Assembly (NCBI GenBank): GCA_032716605.1
Contig: CM064485.1
Span: forward strand, 34,077,722 to 34,141,721
Reading direction: 5' to 3'
Source of the DNA: Paralithodes platypus
Lineage: Eukaryota > Arthropoda > Malacostraca > Decapoda > Lithodidae
DNA length: 64,000 nucleotides
The translations under genes were made by a program, and so were the position numbers. Below are positions 34,453 to 45,930 of this stretch, one piece after another; the stretch's first letter is position 1; every line of letters begins with the position of its first letter. The notes beneath the pieces were generated by a model. That model saw nothing but the letters and a program-made list of their open reading frames with translations, made no database searches and was not told the DNA's origin.

Positions 34453-35993
34453 TTTTTTCTTTCTATATGAGTGAAGGAGACAAAAGGCAGAACTGCCTGT
34501 AGCGAGTGCCTCCCCCATAGTTGAAGAGTGACATGGCCAAAATCAAGGAACGTTTGAGCCAAAATGCCTGGACACACAGAGTTTGAAGCAATTTAAGTCA
34601 TAGACGGAGGGTAAGACTGATTCTGGGAGAGAGTTCCAAAACTCGGTTGTTGAAAAGTAGAAAGACTGAGAGTAACGTTTCACTCTTGGGTTGGATTGTT
34701 GCACAGAGTAGGGGTAGGATATTGTTGAAAGACGAGTACCACATACCCTATGTAGAGGAGGTGGTATACACTGGGAGAGCTCTGAGAAGCACTGATTATT
34801 GTAGTAGCGATAGAATAGCAAGAGAGATGCAACATTGCGGCGAAGAGAGAGAGCTTGCAGAGAGTTGGTGAGTGTGCGGGAATTGATGATACGAAATGCC
34901 TTCCTTTCTACTTTGTCTAGGAGTGCAGTACGAGAAGATCCTTCCCAACCATGTGAACAATACTCAATACAAGGATGCACTGTGCCCCTGTACAGAGCAA
35001 GAAGCTGTGTAGGGGTAAAGAACTCCTTGAGGCGGTTGAGCACACCCAGCTTCTGGGAGGCTGCCTCAGGAAGACTGGTAATATGGTCCTTCCAAGTGAG
35101 AGCAGATGAAAAAGAGACACAAAAAATAATGAGAGAAGATGAAGGATTGATTTTTGTATTGTTAAAGAATAAGGGATAGTCCACTGGGAGTTCCTGACGG
35201 GTAGATAGATGGAGAAATGGGATTTGGAAGCATTAAAGGCAACAAGGTTTTCTCTGCCCCAATTGAAAATAGTATTTCGATCAGAAGATAGGTGTTCTAT
35301 GGCTTCATTACATTTGTTTTTGAGGGATTGCTGGCTTGGGCGTTCTGGAGAACTAATTGAATAGTGTAAGCTAGAGTCGTCTGCGTATGAATGGATGGGA
35401 CTGGAGGTACAGTTGAGAAGATAGTTTAAGAAAATTAGAAAGAGAAAAGGTAATAGAACAGAGCCCTGAGGAACACTGGAGTTGATAGGATAAGGAAGTG
35501 AGCGATGGCCGTCCACAACCGCAGCTATGGAATGGCCGGAAAGGAAATTAGAGACAAAGGCACAGATGGAAGGTTAGAAACCGAAGGAGGGTAGTTTAGA
35601 AATTAAAGATTTGTGCCAGACTCTATCAAAGGCCTTCAATATGTCTAGTGCAATAGAAAAGGTCTCACCGAAGTTCCGAAAGGAGGATGACCAAAAGATA
35701 GTAAGATATAAAAAAAGATCACCAGTAGAGTGACCCTTAAAGAAGCCATACTAGCGATCTGAGAGCAGATTATGAGAAGGAAAATGCTTAAGAAATTTGG
35801 AAGCTAGAATAGTTTCAAACACTTTAGAGATACAAGAGATGAGAGCAATTGGATGATAGTTGGAGGGTTGAGAGCGGTCACCCTTCTTTGGGACAGGTTG
35901 GATGAGAGCAAACTTCCAGCATGAAGGGAAGACGTTAGAGGAGAGACAGAGAGGAAAGAGTTTGCCTAGGCAGGGATTCAGCAGTGAAGCATA
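34453..35993 (-). pseudogene. LINE family B, RT domain to 3' end, minus strand
   Basis: Reading down from 35990, the frames give CWKFALIQPVPKKGDRSQ, then NYHPIALISCISKVFETIL. The catalytic-domain box ALDILKAFDRVWH follows (35613-35645), then SVPQGSVLLP and the YADD box (35376-35387). A second frame (35184-34543) carries the C-terminal region with WKDHITSL, ASQKLGVLNRL, EYCSHGWEG and WNSLPES, ending FGSNVP-stop. In-frame stops occur near 35750 and 35575, and a frameshift near 35180. The endonuclease domain is absent, so the copy is 5'-truncated. It aligns closely with 17237-18345 and shows the site there before the MITE inserted. (TA)n tracts lie on both sides. Confidence 0.9.
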
Positions 35994-36001
35994 TATATAC
36001 C

Positions 36002-36064
<63 letters not shown>

Positions 36065-36075
36065 TATATATATAA
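35990..36075. repeat. (TA)n microsatellite at LINE B 5' end
   Basis: ATATATATACCGGTATATAT leads into about 30 TA units, then ACAGTATATATATAAG. Together with 34349-34452 it suggests the LINE landed in a TA tract. Confidence 0.9.
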
Positions 36076-36899
36076 GATAAATAAGATTATTATAATGAGT
36101 TAGTTTATGAGGATACAATGAACACAGATAGATTATAACTATGTGAACTTATATATCAATTAGAAAGGGAGTGATATGGAGTGATAAGGAGTGATCATAT
36201 ATATTAGTTAGCAAGGGAGTGGTGTGGAGTAATAAGGAGTGTGTTAAATGAGTAGAGATTTTCTCTCTGAAATTGGGATACTTAGATAGCAATGCAGGAG
36301 AGAAGAACCAAGTGTGAGGTTCTCTCCCTCTGAGTACTGGAGTTGTTCTAACCTGGTGGAATCTACCTTCAATAAAATTATAGGCAACATTGTCAGGTAG
36401 AGATGGACAAAGCGGTATGTGGGTGCTGAATCAGGGTATGCATTTTGGGGTTGAAGAATAACATATTGTTAGAATGTTGTGTAGTCTGAGTGGGTAAACA
36501 TGTTTACAAAAGATGCTATGATTAGTCACGTGTAAACAATGTGAGTTAAAGTTATAATAATGTAATTATAGATGATTGTATATCTATGGTAGTGAGGATA
36601 ATAAATAGTATGAGTATACAATATTGGATAAATATGCTTATAACAAATACAATGATAGTTGCTGGTGGATGGAGAGGGATAATTCAAGGTGTGAGTAATT
36701 AAGGCTGTTTAACATTTCATGTTCGCCCCCTAGAATTTGTTTCAATCAATCGATTAACTTGTATAAATAATTATCAAGACTCTCTTCAAGGGTTAGAAAG
36801 TAGTATAGTGTTGTTTTTGTATTTTGTATTTTTTTTGTATTAATATAATTATTCGTTTGGCGAAAACAGCCTTGTAAGTATGAATACGTGTTTTTAAGC
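36076..36899. other. no recognisable gene
   Basis: AT-rich. A short GGAGTGATA(A/T)GGAGTG repetition occurs at 36165-36240. No coding feature. Confidence 0.4.
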
Positions 36900-38275
36900 A
36901 CCCCGTATATCGAACTGTATACAACTTTCCAAAACTAATATTGAGTTGGAAAGTCTCAAGTAACTTTGGATTAGGATTCCAAAGGTCGCTATCCAGGTCT
37001 GACGAGTCCTTTAGATATGAAGAGAGCCTGGGGTGGTGGTAGTGGTGGTGGAAGTGTTGTTGGCGGTGGTGATGGTAGTAGTGGTAGTGGTGGTGGTGGT
37101 GGTAGTGTTGGTGGAAGTGTTGTTGTTGTTGGTGGTGGTGGTGGTAGTGGTAGTGGTGGTGGTAGTGGTAGTGGTGGTGGTGGTGGTGGAAGTGTTGTTG
37201 TTGGTGGTGGAGGTAGTGGTGGTGGTGATGGTGGTAGTGGTGGTGTTGGTGGAAGTGGTGGTGGTGGTAGTGTTTTTGGTGGTGGTGGTGGAAGTGTTGT
37301 TGGTGGTGGTGGTGGTATTGTTGGTTGAAGTGTTGTTGGTGGTGGTGGTGGAGGTAGTGGTGGTGGTTCTGGTAGTGGTGATGGTGATGGTAGTGTTGTT
37401 GGAGGTGGTGGAGGTAGTGGTGGTGGTGATGGTGGTAGTGGTAGTGATAGTGTTTGTGGAAGTGTTGTTAGTGGTGGTAGTGGTAGTGTTGGTGGTAGCG
37501 TTGTTGTTGGTGGTAGTGGTGGTGGTGGTGGTGGTGGTAGGGTTGGTGGTGATTGTGGTAGTGGAGGTGGAAGTGTTGTTGGTGGTGGTAGTGGTGGTGG
37601 TGATGGTGGTAGTGGTGGTGGTGGTAGTGTTGGTGGTAGCGTTGTTGTTGGTGGTAGTGGTGGTGGTGTTGGTGGAAGTGTTGTTGGTGGTGGTGGTGGA
37701 AGTGTTGTTGTTGGTGGTGGTAGTGTTGGTGGTAGCGTTCTTGTTGTTGGTGGTGGTGGGAGTGTTGTTGGTGGTGGTGGTGGTGGAAGTGTTGTTGTTG
37801 GTGGTGGTAGTGTTGGTGGTAGCGTTGTTGTTGGTGGTGGTGGTAGTGTTGGTGGAAGTGTTGTTGGTGGTGGTGGTAGTGTTGTTGGTGGTGGTGGTAG
37901 TGTTGGTGGAAGTGTTGTTGGTGGTAGTGTTGGTGGAAGTGTTGTTGGTGGTGGTGGTGGTGGAAGTGTTGTTGTTGGTGGTGGTAGTGGTAGTGTTGGT
38001 GGTAGCGTTGTTGTTGTTGGTGGTGGTGGTAGTGTTGGTGGAAGTGTTGTTGGTGGTGGTGGTAGTGTTGGTGGAAGTGTTGTTGGTGGTGGTGGTGCTG
38101 GAAGTGTTGTTGTTGGTGGTGGTAGTGGTAGTGTTGGTGGTAGCGTTGTTGTTGGTGGTGAAGGTAGTGGTAATGGTGGTGGTGGTGGTGGTGGTGATAA
38201 TGTTGGTGGTGGTGGTGGTAGTGTTGGTGGTGGTGGTGGTAGTGTTGGTGGTAGTGTTGCTGGGGGTGGTGGTGA
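36900..38275 (+). repeat. interspersed repeat with expanded GGT/GTG tail
   Basis: The unique part (36930-37030) matches 5150-5265. The tail from about 37031 to 38275 is a 1.2-kb mosaic of GGT, AGT and GTT triplets with recurring sub-blocks such as GTTGGTGGTAGCGTTGTTG. All three frames are open on both strands over long distances (Pro/Thr-, Asn/Thr- or Val-rich), a trivial result of triplet repetition. I do not call a gene. Confidence 0.85.
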
Positions 38276-38283
38276 TCGCCAGG

Positions 38284-38790
38284 AGGTATGGTGGAGTGGT
38301 CTTGCCACTGGACTGGTAATCCAATGGTCCCGGGTTCGAATCCCGATGTATAAATGGGAAGATATTATTGGGGTGGAATTTGTACTGTACCTAGTATCAG
38401 TGCATAACCACAAAGCCCACCAAAACGTAAACAAATAACCCTCATTGTTCACTGTATGAATATTCCCAGATTCAAAATAGGCTACAAAAGGGGGCAATGC
38501 CTTGTGAGTTCATTGCTAAATAGGTGGTGTTCTGAGAGTGAGGGTCAGAGTTTAGGAGGTGAGACGGTGAAGCACTGGGGCGAAGAAACTTCAGAGATGG
38601 GGCTGCTTTGAGCCATGAGAGAGCAAACAAGCCCCATGCATCCTGTGAAGGCAAGATGGCAACGGCTGAATGCAGCTGAAAGTGCTTCACATGTCTCACT
38701 TCCTAGACTGGAACGAGACCTCACAAGCTTCACCGTTCAATGTAAAATGGATGAATGTACAGGCTCTCAGCCTTCTGCTTGTTATATCTT
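38284..38790 (+). mobile_element. tRNA-Thr-like SINE, plus copy
   Basis: The head has an A box TGGTGGAGTGG (about 38289) and a perfect B box GGTTCGAATCC (38333-38343). The arm TTGGACTGGTAATCCAA-like (here CTGGACTGGTAATCCAATGG) can form an anticodon stem with a GGT loop, as in tRNA-Thr. The body runs to about 38790 and aligns with the minus copy at 14585-15058. The element sits directly against the end of the GGT array. Confidence 0.75.
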
Positions 38791-38795
38791 TCTTG

Positions 38796-39075
38796 GTTGT
38801 ATCCATTCGGTCCCCTTCATTCTACTGTTTTAAGACATTTATCTCCATGCAAGTGTCGATTTTTTCCTGGTGAGCGATAGCGAGCCAGCAATATATAAAG
38901 AAAACCGGCTTCGCCAGAAACATTTTTCTATCGAAATATGTAAACAAATATCCAGCTATTCAACACAATATCCGAAATATAGTGGCTCGCTACCGCTCGC
39001 CAGGTATATATCGACACCTGGATGAGAATACACGTCTTAAAACAGTACGCTAAATGGGGCCGAATGGATACAACT
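38796..39075. mobile_element. foldback element with R-type ends
   Basis: The left arm (about 38796-38888: GTTGTATCCATTCGG... to GGTGAGCGATAGCGAGCC) is the inverted complement of the right arm (about 38984-39074: GGCTCGCTACCGCTCGCC... to CGAATGGATACAAC). They are separated by about 95 bp. The GCGAGCGATAGCGAGC motif links it to repeat R. Confidence 0.65.
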
Positions 39076-39119
39076 CAGAGAGAGAGAAAAGAGCAGGTCA
39101 CCCCCCTTTAAAATTATTG

Positions 39120-39983
39120 CTGAGGTGAGTGCCACAGTTAAGCTCAGTCTAGCGTATTAGCCAAAAAACTTTAATGGGGAAGGGGTTTTTCCTGGTCCTC
39201 CTTCTCCCTCATGTTTAGCCCCATTCGTTTTGAGATTTTAAAACGTTCGACTCATTAGTTTGGCGATTTTAAGAGCCTTTACCCCATTGCTTTGTCAATA
39301 CTAGGACCTTTCTTATCATTTGGGTTTCAATTATTTTTCCTGGCGAGCGATAGCGAGCCTGTAAAATTTGGAGGAACCGGCCTTTTTTGGGACATTTTTC
39401 TACCGACAAATGGACACAGGTATTTTGCAGGAGAGTAGAGGATGTTTTTTTGTTTTAAGCTTGATGGATGTCTAGCTAGGAAACTAAAAATGAATAAATA
39501 AATTTGATCGTTAGACCAAAAAATTCAGCCAAATTTACTCTACTTTGTTATTGTTATAATAACATTTCAAATGTTAATCCCATTCTTTTCATTTAAAGCA
39601 TCATAACCATTCAATTCATGTGGTATTAAAGTTAAGAACTGTACCATATTCCTACTGATATATTTGTCTTGCTTATTCCAAAATGCTTTTCACTTTTCCA
39701 TATACAACTTGGGATTCATATATCCAACAATCAAACCGATTATTTGCAATGTCTGACTCCATCTGTTTGCCTGGATATAACAGTCCTTGCAACGGTTATA
39801 AACATTCGAAAACTTTGCTCTGAAATTGAAAAATCACTTTAAAGACAGATTACAAAAATCATCGAGCACAACTTCAAACAGAGTGTTGTCTCTCTTTGGC
39901 AAAGTATTCCCAATACTCCGTGATGAAGTTTGTATTTCTTTATAATTTATTTTGTATTCAGTTATTTGCTTACTTATACTGTA
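39120..39983 (+). repeat. repeat R, left part
   Basis: This aligns with 45155-45930: AGTGCCACAG(T/C)TAAGCTCAG, TTCTCCCTCAT(G/A)TTTAGCCCC, GGCGAGC(G)A, AGGAACCGGC, AAGCTTGATGGA(T/G)GTCTAGC and TCAATTCATGTGGTAT. Its last part (ACTTCAAACAGAGTGTTGTC, AAGTATTCCCAATACTCCGT) aligns with 48565-48700. It is interrupted at 39983 by the mariner-like element and continues at 44481. Confidence 0.75.
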
Positions 39984-40373
39984 CAGGGTGTTTCATAAAT
40001 ACCTTTCATAAATTTCAGAATGAATAGACCTAGCAATAATAAATATACTTTACTATGTGACGGTTTTGGAAAAATCTCATATTTACCGGGATATTACACA
40101 TTTTAGTTTAAATAGGAAAGTCTAGGGGATGAACACAATCAGTAGATTACCATCACCTCAATTACTTTATTTTGTCATAAATGTTTGAACATCAATGTAT
40201 TTTACAGTATTTACAATAGGTGCTCGATCAATTTGCTTCATGGGTTCGAATACTGTATGAATGAAGCTTCACAAATTGAAGGTAATGTGAGAAGGTGAGA
40301 GAAAGAAGGATGTACTGGCAGTCTTAAGTAAGTACCAGACATTTAGCCATACACCTCTGCTGAGTACACAGAC

Positions 40374-43300
40374 ATGTTACTTACTTTAGGTGCAGCTGGA
40401 GGAAATGCAGCTGAAGCAGTAAGGATGTACGGTGAACAATATCCCAACCGGAGGCAACCATCTCGGCCTACTTTCCTCAGCGTAGAAAGACGACTACGGG
40501 AATATGGCTCACTGAATCCACGTGCAGTACAAAGGGAGTACAAAGGAAATCAAGCAACAACAGATCTAGTGACCCTTCTAGGTTGCTTGTCCTCCAAAAC
40601 ACTGAGGATCAAGTGTCCAAACAGTGGTTTAGAGTGGGTAAGGGAACATTGGAAAGGGAATTACTGCCCTGGAACTAATGTCCGTGGCAGGATTAGGAAG
40701 TTAGTAGGGGACAGATGGGTTAGTAACTGAGGGGGGGGGATAAAATAAAGTTATTCATTTACAAACGCAGTCAGTCGCGGGTTTGATGCGAGATATTTGT
40801 CTAGGCGGAGTTTAAATGAATCAACGGTGATGCAGTCTATAACGTTTCGGGGAAGCCCATTCCACAAGTTGACAACTCGATTGAAGAAGAAATTCTTAGA
40901 TTCGTGTGAGTTAAAAGATTTACCAATATTTTGCAAACCGTTTCCCGCGTGTAATTAGATTGGTCGATAGTGAAGTACTTACTACAGTTCATATTGTCGA
41001 TGCCTTTGATGATTTGAACACTTGAATTAAGTCACCTCTTAATCTGCGCTGGGTTAAAGGAAATAGATTTAATTCTCTAAGACTCTCTTCGTATGGTTTG
41101 TCTTTAGGCTAGGTATCATTTTGGTAACTCTACGTTGAACTCGTTCTAGCTTGTTTATATCTTTTTGGTTAATAAGGGCACCAGGATTGAACGCAGTATT
41201 CCAGAAGAGGGCGGACTAATGAATTGTAAAGGGTTAGGATAACTTCTTATGATTTATGCTCAAATGACCTGCCTATAAAGCCAATTATTTTGTTTGCCTT
41301 CTTAACAACTTCTGAACATTGTTGACTCGGTTTTAGGTTACTCGATATTGTTACTACCAGATCGGTTTCTCTGTTTAAATTCTTAAGCTGAGTGCCATTC
41401 ATCGAATAGTTTGCTTTCTCATTTAGGTATCCGATATGTAGTACTTTACATTTATCCGCATATTAACTCATTTGCCAAATTTGGGCCCAACATGACAATT
41501 TATCTAGATTGTGTTGCATATCGTCAACTTGTTCTTTTGAGAGTACGCTATTTGCAATTTTTGTATCGTCAGCAAATTTTGAGATTGTACAGGTGAGACC
41601 CTCATCTATGTCGTTGATGTAAATTTAGAAAGAGAATTGGTCCTAGTACCGATCCCTGGGGTACCCCGCTACTTACATTGGTCCATTTTGATGCCTTACC
41701 GTTTATGACTACTCTTTGCTTTCTGTCGCTGAGCCAATTTTTTATCCATTTCAACACACCGTCTTGTATTCCATGCGCTTTTAGTTTTAGCAGTAAACGT
41801 TTGTGGGGAACTTGTCAAAGGCCTTTTGAAAATCAAGGTATATAAATATCTACAGCTTTACTCTCATCGTAGAGGTTGAGGATATCGTGGAAGAAGTCTA
41901 AGAGGTTTGTTAAACAGGAACGTTTTTTACGAAAGCCGTGTTGAGTATCTTTAAGTATGTTATTTTCCTCTAAGGATTACGAGTCTGTCTCGTATGACCG
42001 TTTCTAGCATTTTACATACAAACTGAGGTTAAGCTAATTGGACGATAGTTACTGGGTAGGGATTTGCTGCCTCTTTTTGAATATCGGTGTTACGTTGGCT
42101 AGCTTCCACTGATCGGGCATAGTTCCAGACGCAAGGATTTATTGAATAGTAATGTCAGTGGTTTAGAGAGCTCATCCTTAGCTTCCTTTAGAACTCTAGG
42201 CGAGATTGTATCAGGTCCAGGCGTGTTATTTACCTTGAGTTTATCTAAACAATTCAATACTTCTCTCTCTGTAACGGTGATATTGCTTAGAACATCTGAA
42301 TTATCAATCTGAATCGGCGATGGTGTAGGGATATCACTGAGGTTTTCTGTTGTAAAAACTGATGCAAAGAAGGTATTGAGGGCATTACTCATTTGTTCTT
42401 CGTCTTTGGTGTATTCTCCATTTTCATCGACTAACGGTCCAACAGTTGAAGTAACAACTTTTTTCTTTCTGATATAACTATAGAATTCTTTCGGGTTTGT
42501 TTTACTTTGATTCGCAATATGTAACTCTAAGGTCTTTTACTTGCTTAATTAACTTTTTGGCTTTGCGTGGTAGCTCTACAAATTTCAGCCGTTCTTCGTC
42601 ATTTTGTGAGGATTTTAATCTATCATTAGCAAATTTTTTAGCAAGCAGGCAGTTTGAAATATCTTTATTCCACCATTTGGGCTTATTATTATGGCCTGGA
42701 CGCCGAGTTTCGATGGTATGCAGTCTTGCACTGCTTTTAGGTAAGTGGCTTCGAATAACTTCCAAGATGTATTTATGTCGTTATTGTGAATTAAAAAGCT
42801 CCAGTCAGTTTTCTTTAAACATAGCTCTAAGTTTATGGAAGTTTACTTTCTTGAAATTAGGGACTTTTTCGATGCTACTATTTGGTTCGTTACTAGTAAA
42901 CTTTAAAGTGAAAAGTTATCGTACGATGGTCGCTGTTACTGAATTCATCACAACATTTCAAATTCTCTATTAATTCTTCTTTTGTTGCAAGTACAATGTC
43001 AAGAACGTTATTACCACGGGTCGGCGTTCCAACAAATTGATAAAGCGAACTCTCTTGCAAGTTCGTATACAGTCATGTCCGGAGTGTGAAGTAAGAGTAT
43101 CGCCCCACTGGTCACAGGTAAATTAAAGTCACCAAAAATTACGGTATCTTGCGAGTTACTTACATCTGCAATTTGTTCGTAAATATCTCGGTCAGTTTGC
43201 ACTGATTGAGCTGGAGGTCTGTATATTAATGCAAGTATTATTTTGGTACCTTTATTATTCTTTATTAGCACAAAAGATGCGTCGACGTTCACAATTTGAG

Positions 43301-44253
43301 GTTTTGACAAGAGGGTAGGGTTAAGACTTTCTTTGATATAAAGTAAAACGCCACCTCCATTTCGATTTATTCGGCTTTTCTCAAACATTACATAACCGGG
43401 AAGTGAATACTCTGCTAAAAAGTCTCTATCTTCTGTATTGAGCCAAGATTCTGTTATGCCAATCACATCAGTAGACAGAGGAAGGCCTCGTGATGAGCAA
43501 CTACTCGATGCAGAAGAGGATATCCTTGATGCCATCGCAGATGATCCATCTACAAGCACAAGAGTCTATCACCAACGAGTGGATTTCTGTCGGTGGCTCC
43601 TTACTCAAGAGAGGGAGAACAACGGTTTTATTGCAGACGTTTTGTTTAGTGATAAGGCAAATTTCACAGGAAATGGCATGTTGAACCTACATAATACACA
43701 TACATGGGGAGCAGAAAATCCACATGCAACAACAACGAGGGGACATCAGGAACACTTTTCGATTAATGTTTGGGCCGGTATTCTTGGTAACCATCTAATC
43801 GGACCTTTTATGTTACCACAACGACTTACAGGCAATGTGTACACCAGATTTCTTCAGGATGACTTACCCATACTACTTGAAGCTGTGCCTCTCAGAACAC
43901 GTAGACAAATGTGGTTCATGCAGGATGGGGCTCCAGCTCACTTTGCACGAGGTACGAGGGATTTCTTTAATGTTATGTACCCTGATAAGTGGATATGCCG
44001 TGGTGGTCCCATCGCCTGGCCACCTAGATCACCGGACCTAACTCCACTTGACTTTTATCTTTGGGGACACTTGAAGAGCAGGGTGTATGCTACACAAATC
44101 AACACCCGTCAGCAACTGTGGCAACGAGTTTAAGAGGCATGCAGAGAAGTAAGAAACACACCAGGGATATTTGAAAGAGTGCGACAGTCTCTTATGCGCC
44201 GAGCCCAAGCCTGTATCAACGAGGGTGGGAGAGACTTCGAGCAACTGTTGTAA
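40374..44253 (+). pseudogene. IS630-Tc1-mariner transposase, split by LINE, internally deleted
   Basis: The N-terminal piece (40374-40525) encodes MLLTLGAAGGNAAEAVRMYG, then RQPSRPTFLSVERRLREYGS and LNPRAV, a helix-turn-helix-type DNA-binding region. An in-frame stop lies 27 codons upstream of nothing recognisable (TAG at 40344-40346), so the original start may be lost. After the LINE, RGRPRDEQLLDAEEDILDAI resumes at 43477. About 40 residues seem to be missing between DDPSTSTR and VYHQRVDFCRWLL. The catalytic aspartates are seen in VLFSDKANF (codon 43651), WFMQDGAPAHF (43924) and RSPDLTPLDFYLWG (44035), the last two 37 codons apart. A TAA at 44131 interrupts the frame, which otherwise continues through PGIFERVRQSLMRRAQ to a stop at 44251-44253. 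The enzyme would cut and paste the element at TA sites. Confidence 0.9.
40526..43474 (-). pseudogene. CR1-like LINE family C, endonuclease-RT, inserted in transposase
   Basis: On the minus strand the 5' end begins inside the endonuclease: DVIGITESWLN, GGGVLLYIKESLNP, ILALIYRPPAQS and GDFNLPV (43119-43136). A linker follows, then the RT domain with LDKLKVNNTPGPDTISPRVL (42230 region), a GFRKKRSC segment, LDFQKAFDK.PH, SGVPQGSVLGP and the catalytic FADD (41565-41576). The C-terminus runs to NPRLTAFVNE-stop at 40751. Several frameshifts and in-frame stops are present. The 3' tail is GGAGTACAAA-type repeats at 40526-40545, the same tail as at 8749-8771. It truncates the transposase between the codons for NPRAV and RGRPR. 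It is 5'-truncated, as is usual for the CR1 type. Confidence 0.88.
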
Positions 44254-44480
44254 ATACTGTAAAATACATTGATGTTCAAACATTTATGACAAAATAAAGT
44301 AATTGAGGTGATGGTAATCTACTGATCGTTTTCATCCCCTAGACTTTCCTATTTAAACTAAAATGAGTAATATCCCGGTAAATATGAGAAATTTCCAAAA
44401 CCGTCACATAGTAAAGTATATTTATTATTGCTAGGTCTATTCATTCTGAAATTTATGAAAGGTATTTATGAAACACCCTG

Positions 44481-44900
44481 TATATATACTATGTTTTGCG
44501 GGGGATGGGGGCGGGACAGGAGAGGAGAAGCAAAAGACGGTGGCGCGGAAGAAACAAAATGGAAGGAGCTAATTATCTTTCTATTGGAAGAGATAGTAAC
44601 ACTCTTTGTGTGTCTGTGTTTAATATATTTGTCCGCCTGTCTGCTTTATGATAACACATTATGGTATATATAATTTGGTCATAATAGTACTATCGTTATG
44701 TAGTTCACTGTTAACACAATCTGTTATGCTGGAATCTGAGAACAATAACCAGCAGGAACATCAAGAAGTCCCCACCAGCACCAGGAAAAACAGACTAAAA
44801 GGTGTTCCTTCCAAATCGATAAACACATGTCTAATAAACTTCACCACAACACTCCCACAAACACCATTGAACAACGCATGCTCAGCTACTTGCGGAGTTG
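44481..44900 (+). repeat. repeat R, right part
   Basis: This aligns with 48725-49110: GGGGGATG-GGGCGGG-ACAGGAGAG, TGTCTGCTTTATGATAACACA + TTATGG, AATAACCAGCAGGAAC and CCCCACCAGCACCAGGA. It continues repeat R from 39983, and thus defines the pre-insertion site of the mariner-like element. Confidence 0.75.
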
Positions 44901-44926
44901 CTATGGTGTTTAATTATATATGTATT

Positions 44927-45144
44927 TTAACCCCTTCTGCACTTGCGACGTCTCTTCAATTTTCTTCTGGCTATAAGTAGACGATGATTTGATGCAGTTT
45001 AGGAAGGATCTGTGGTTGTAAAACGGGATAAGGGAGATAGTTTGGAGCTTGGTAATTGTCGGAAGCCCTTTATAAACTTAATAATATTGTCTAATAGTAG
45101 CCAGAATACAGTTAAAAGGATGGCACTGGTACTGAAAGGGGTAC
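44927..45144. mobile_element. TTAA-type MITE, copy 5 (right end worn)
   Basis: Starts TTAACCCCTTCTGCACTTGC. The other end reads inward TACCCCTTTCAGTACCAGTG, with the outer TTAA lost. The interior (TTTCTTCTGGCTATAAGTAG, GATGCAGTTTAGGAAGGAT, GAGATAGTTTGGAG) aligns with 53040-53256. Confidence 0.55.
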
Positions 45145-45154
45145 ATTCAAAATG

Positions 45155-45930
45155 ATCTAGATGAGTGCCACAGCTAAGCTCAGCCTAGCGTAAGCCACCA
45201 AAATTTAAGGGGCGATGGTTGTTTTTTTCTGGTCCCAGTTCTCCCTCATATTTAGCCCCATTAGTTTTGAAAATTTAAGATGTTCGGCCCATTGGTTTGG
45301 TGATTTTTAGACTCTTTACCTCATTTCTTTGCCAATATTAGGACTTTTCGTGACATTTAGGTGTCGCTTTTTTCTTGGCGAGCAAAATTGACCAGTAACA
45401 TTAAGAGGAACCGGCATCGGCCGTAAACATATTCTTTACCGAAAAATGTACAAATGTATTACGAAGGTGTGTCTAGAGTTATTTTATGGTTTTTTTATGT
45501 TTATTTTATTTTTATTTTGTTAAAGCTTGATGGAGGTCTAGCGAGGAAACTATACATGATTTTATGAATAAGTAATTAGGCCAAAAGATAAACCCATCCA
45601 CCTTAATTTATTCTACTGTTCTATTGTACCAAATCTCAAGTTCTAATCCCACTCTTTCCATTAGAAGTATCATAGCGTTCAATTCATGTGGTATGTATGT
45701 TAAAAACTCTACCGTAATTCTGCTGATATCATTTTCATGCGGATTTAAGCATACTATTCACTTTCCCTTATACAACTTGAAATTCATATATCCAACAAGT
45801 AATACTAATTTGTGCAGTGTCTGACTCCATCTGTTACCCTGCAAATCAAAATCCTCCCAATTGTTATAGACATTCGAAAGCCTTGCTCTAAATTTGAATA
45901 ATCAATTTCAAGACGGATTACAAAAATATA
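45155..45930 (+). repeat. repeat R, second copy
   Basis: Aligns with 39120-39850 over its whole length, with scattered substitutions and small indels. It ends near 45930, where similarity stops. Confidence 0.75.

Larger units (their letters stand above)
39984..44480 (+). mobile_element. mariner-like element with long TIRs and TA target duplication
   Basis: The ends CAGGGTGTTTCATAAATACC and its reverse complement are the tips of inverted repeats about 244 bp long (39984-40226 and 44237-44480) that match almost throughout; a few mismatches occur, for example near 40137. TA flanks both ends (39982-39983 and 44481-44482), and the surrounding repeat R continues across. The element encodes an IS630-Tc1-mariner type transposase and has been broken by a LINE (40526-43474). 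Without the LINE it would be about 1.5 kb. Confidence 0.92.

Noticed and set aside
36989..38497. Very long open frames (up to 502 codons) on both strands, proline/threonine-, asparagine/threonine- or valine-rich
   Set aside because: They follow the triplet repeat; no domain, no frame preference and no homology to expect.
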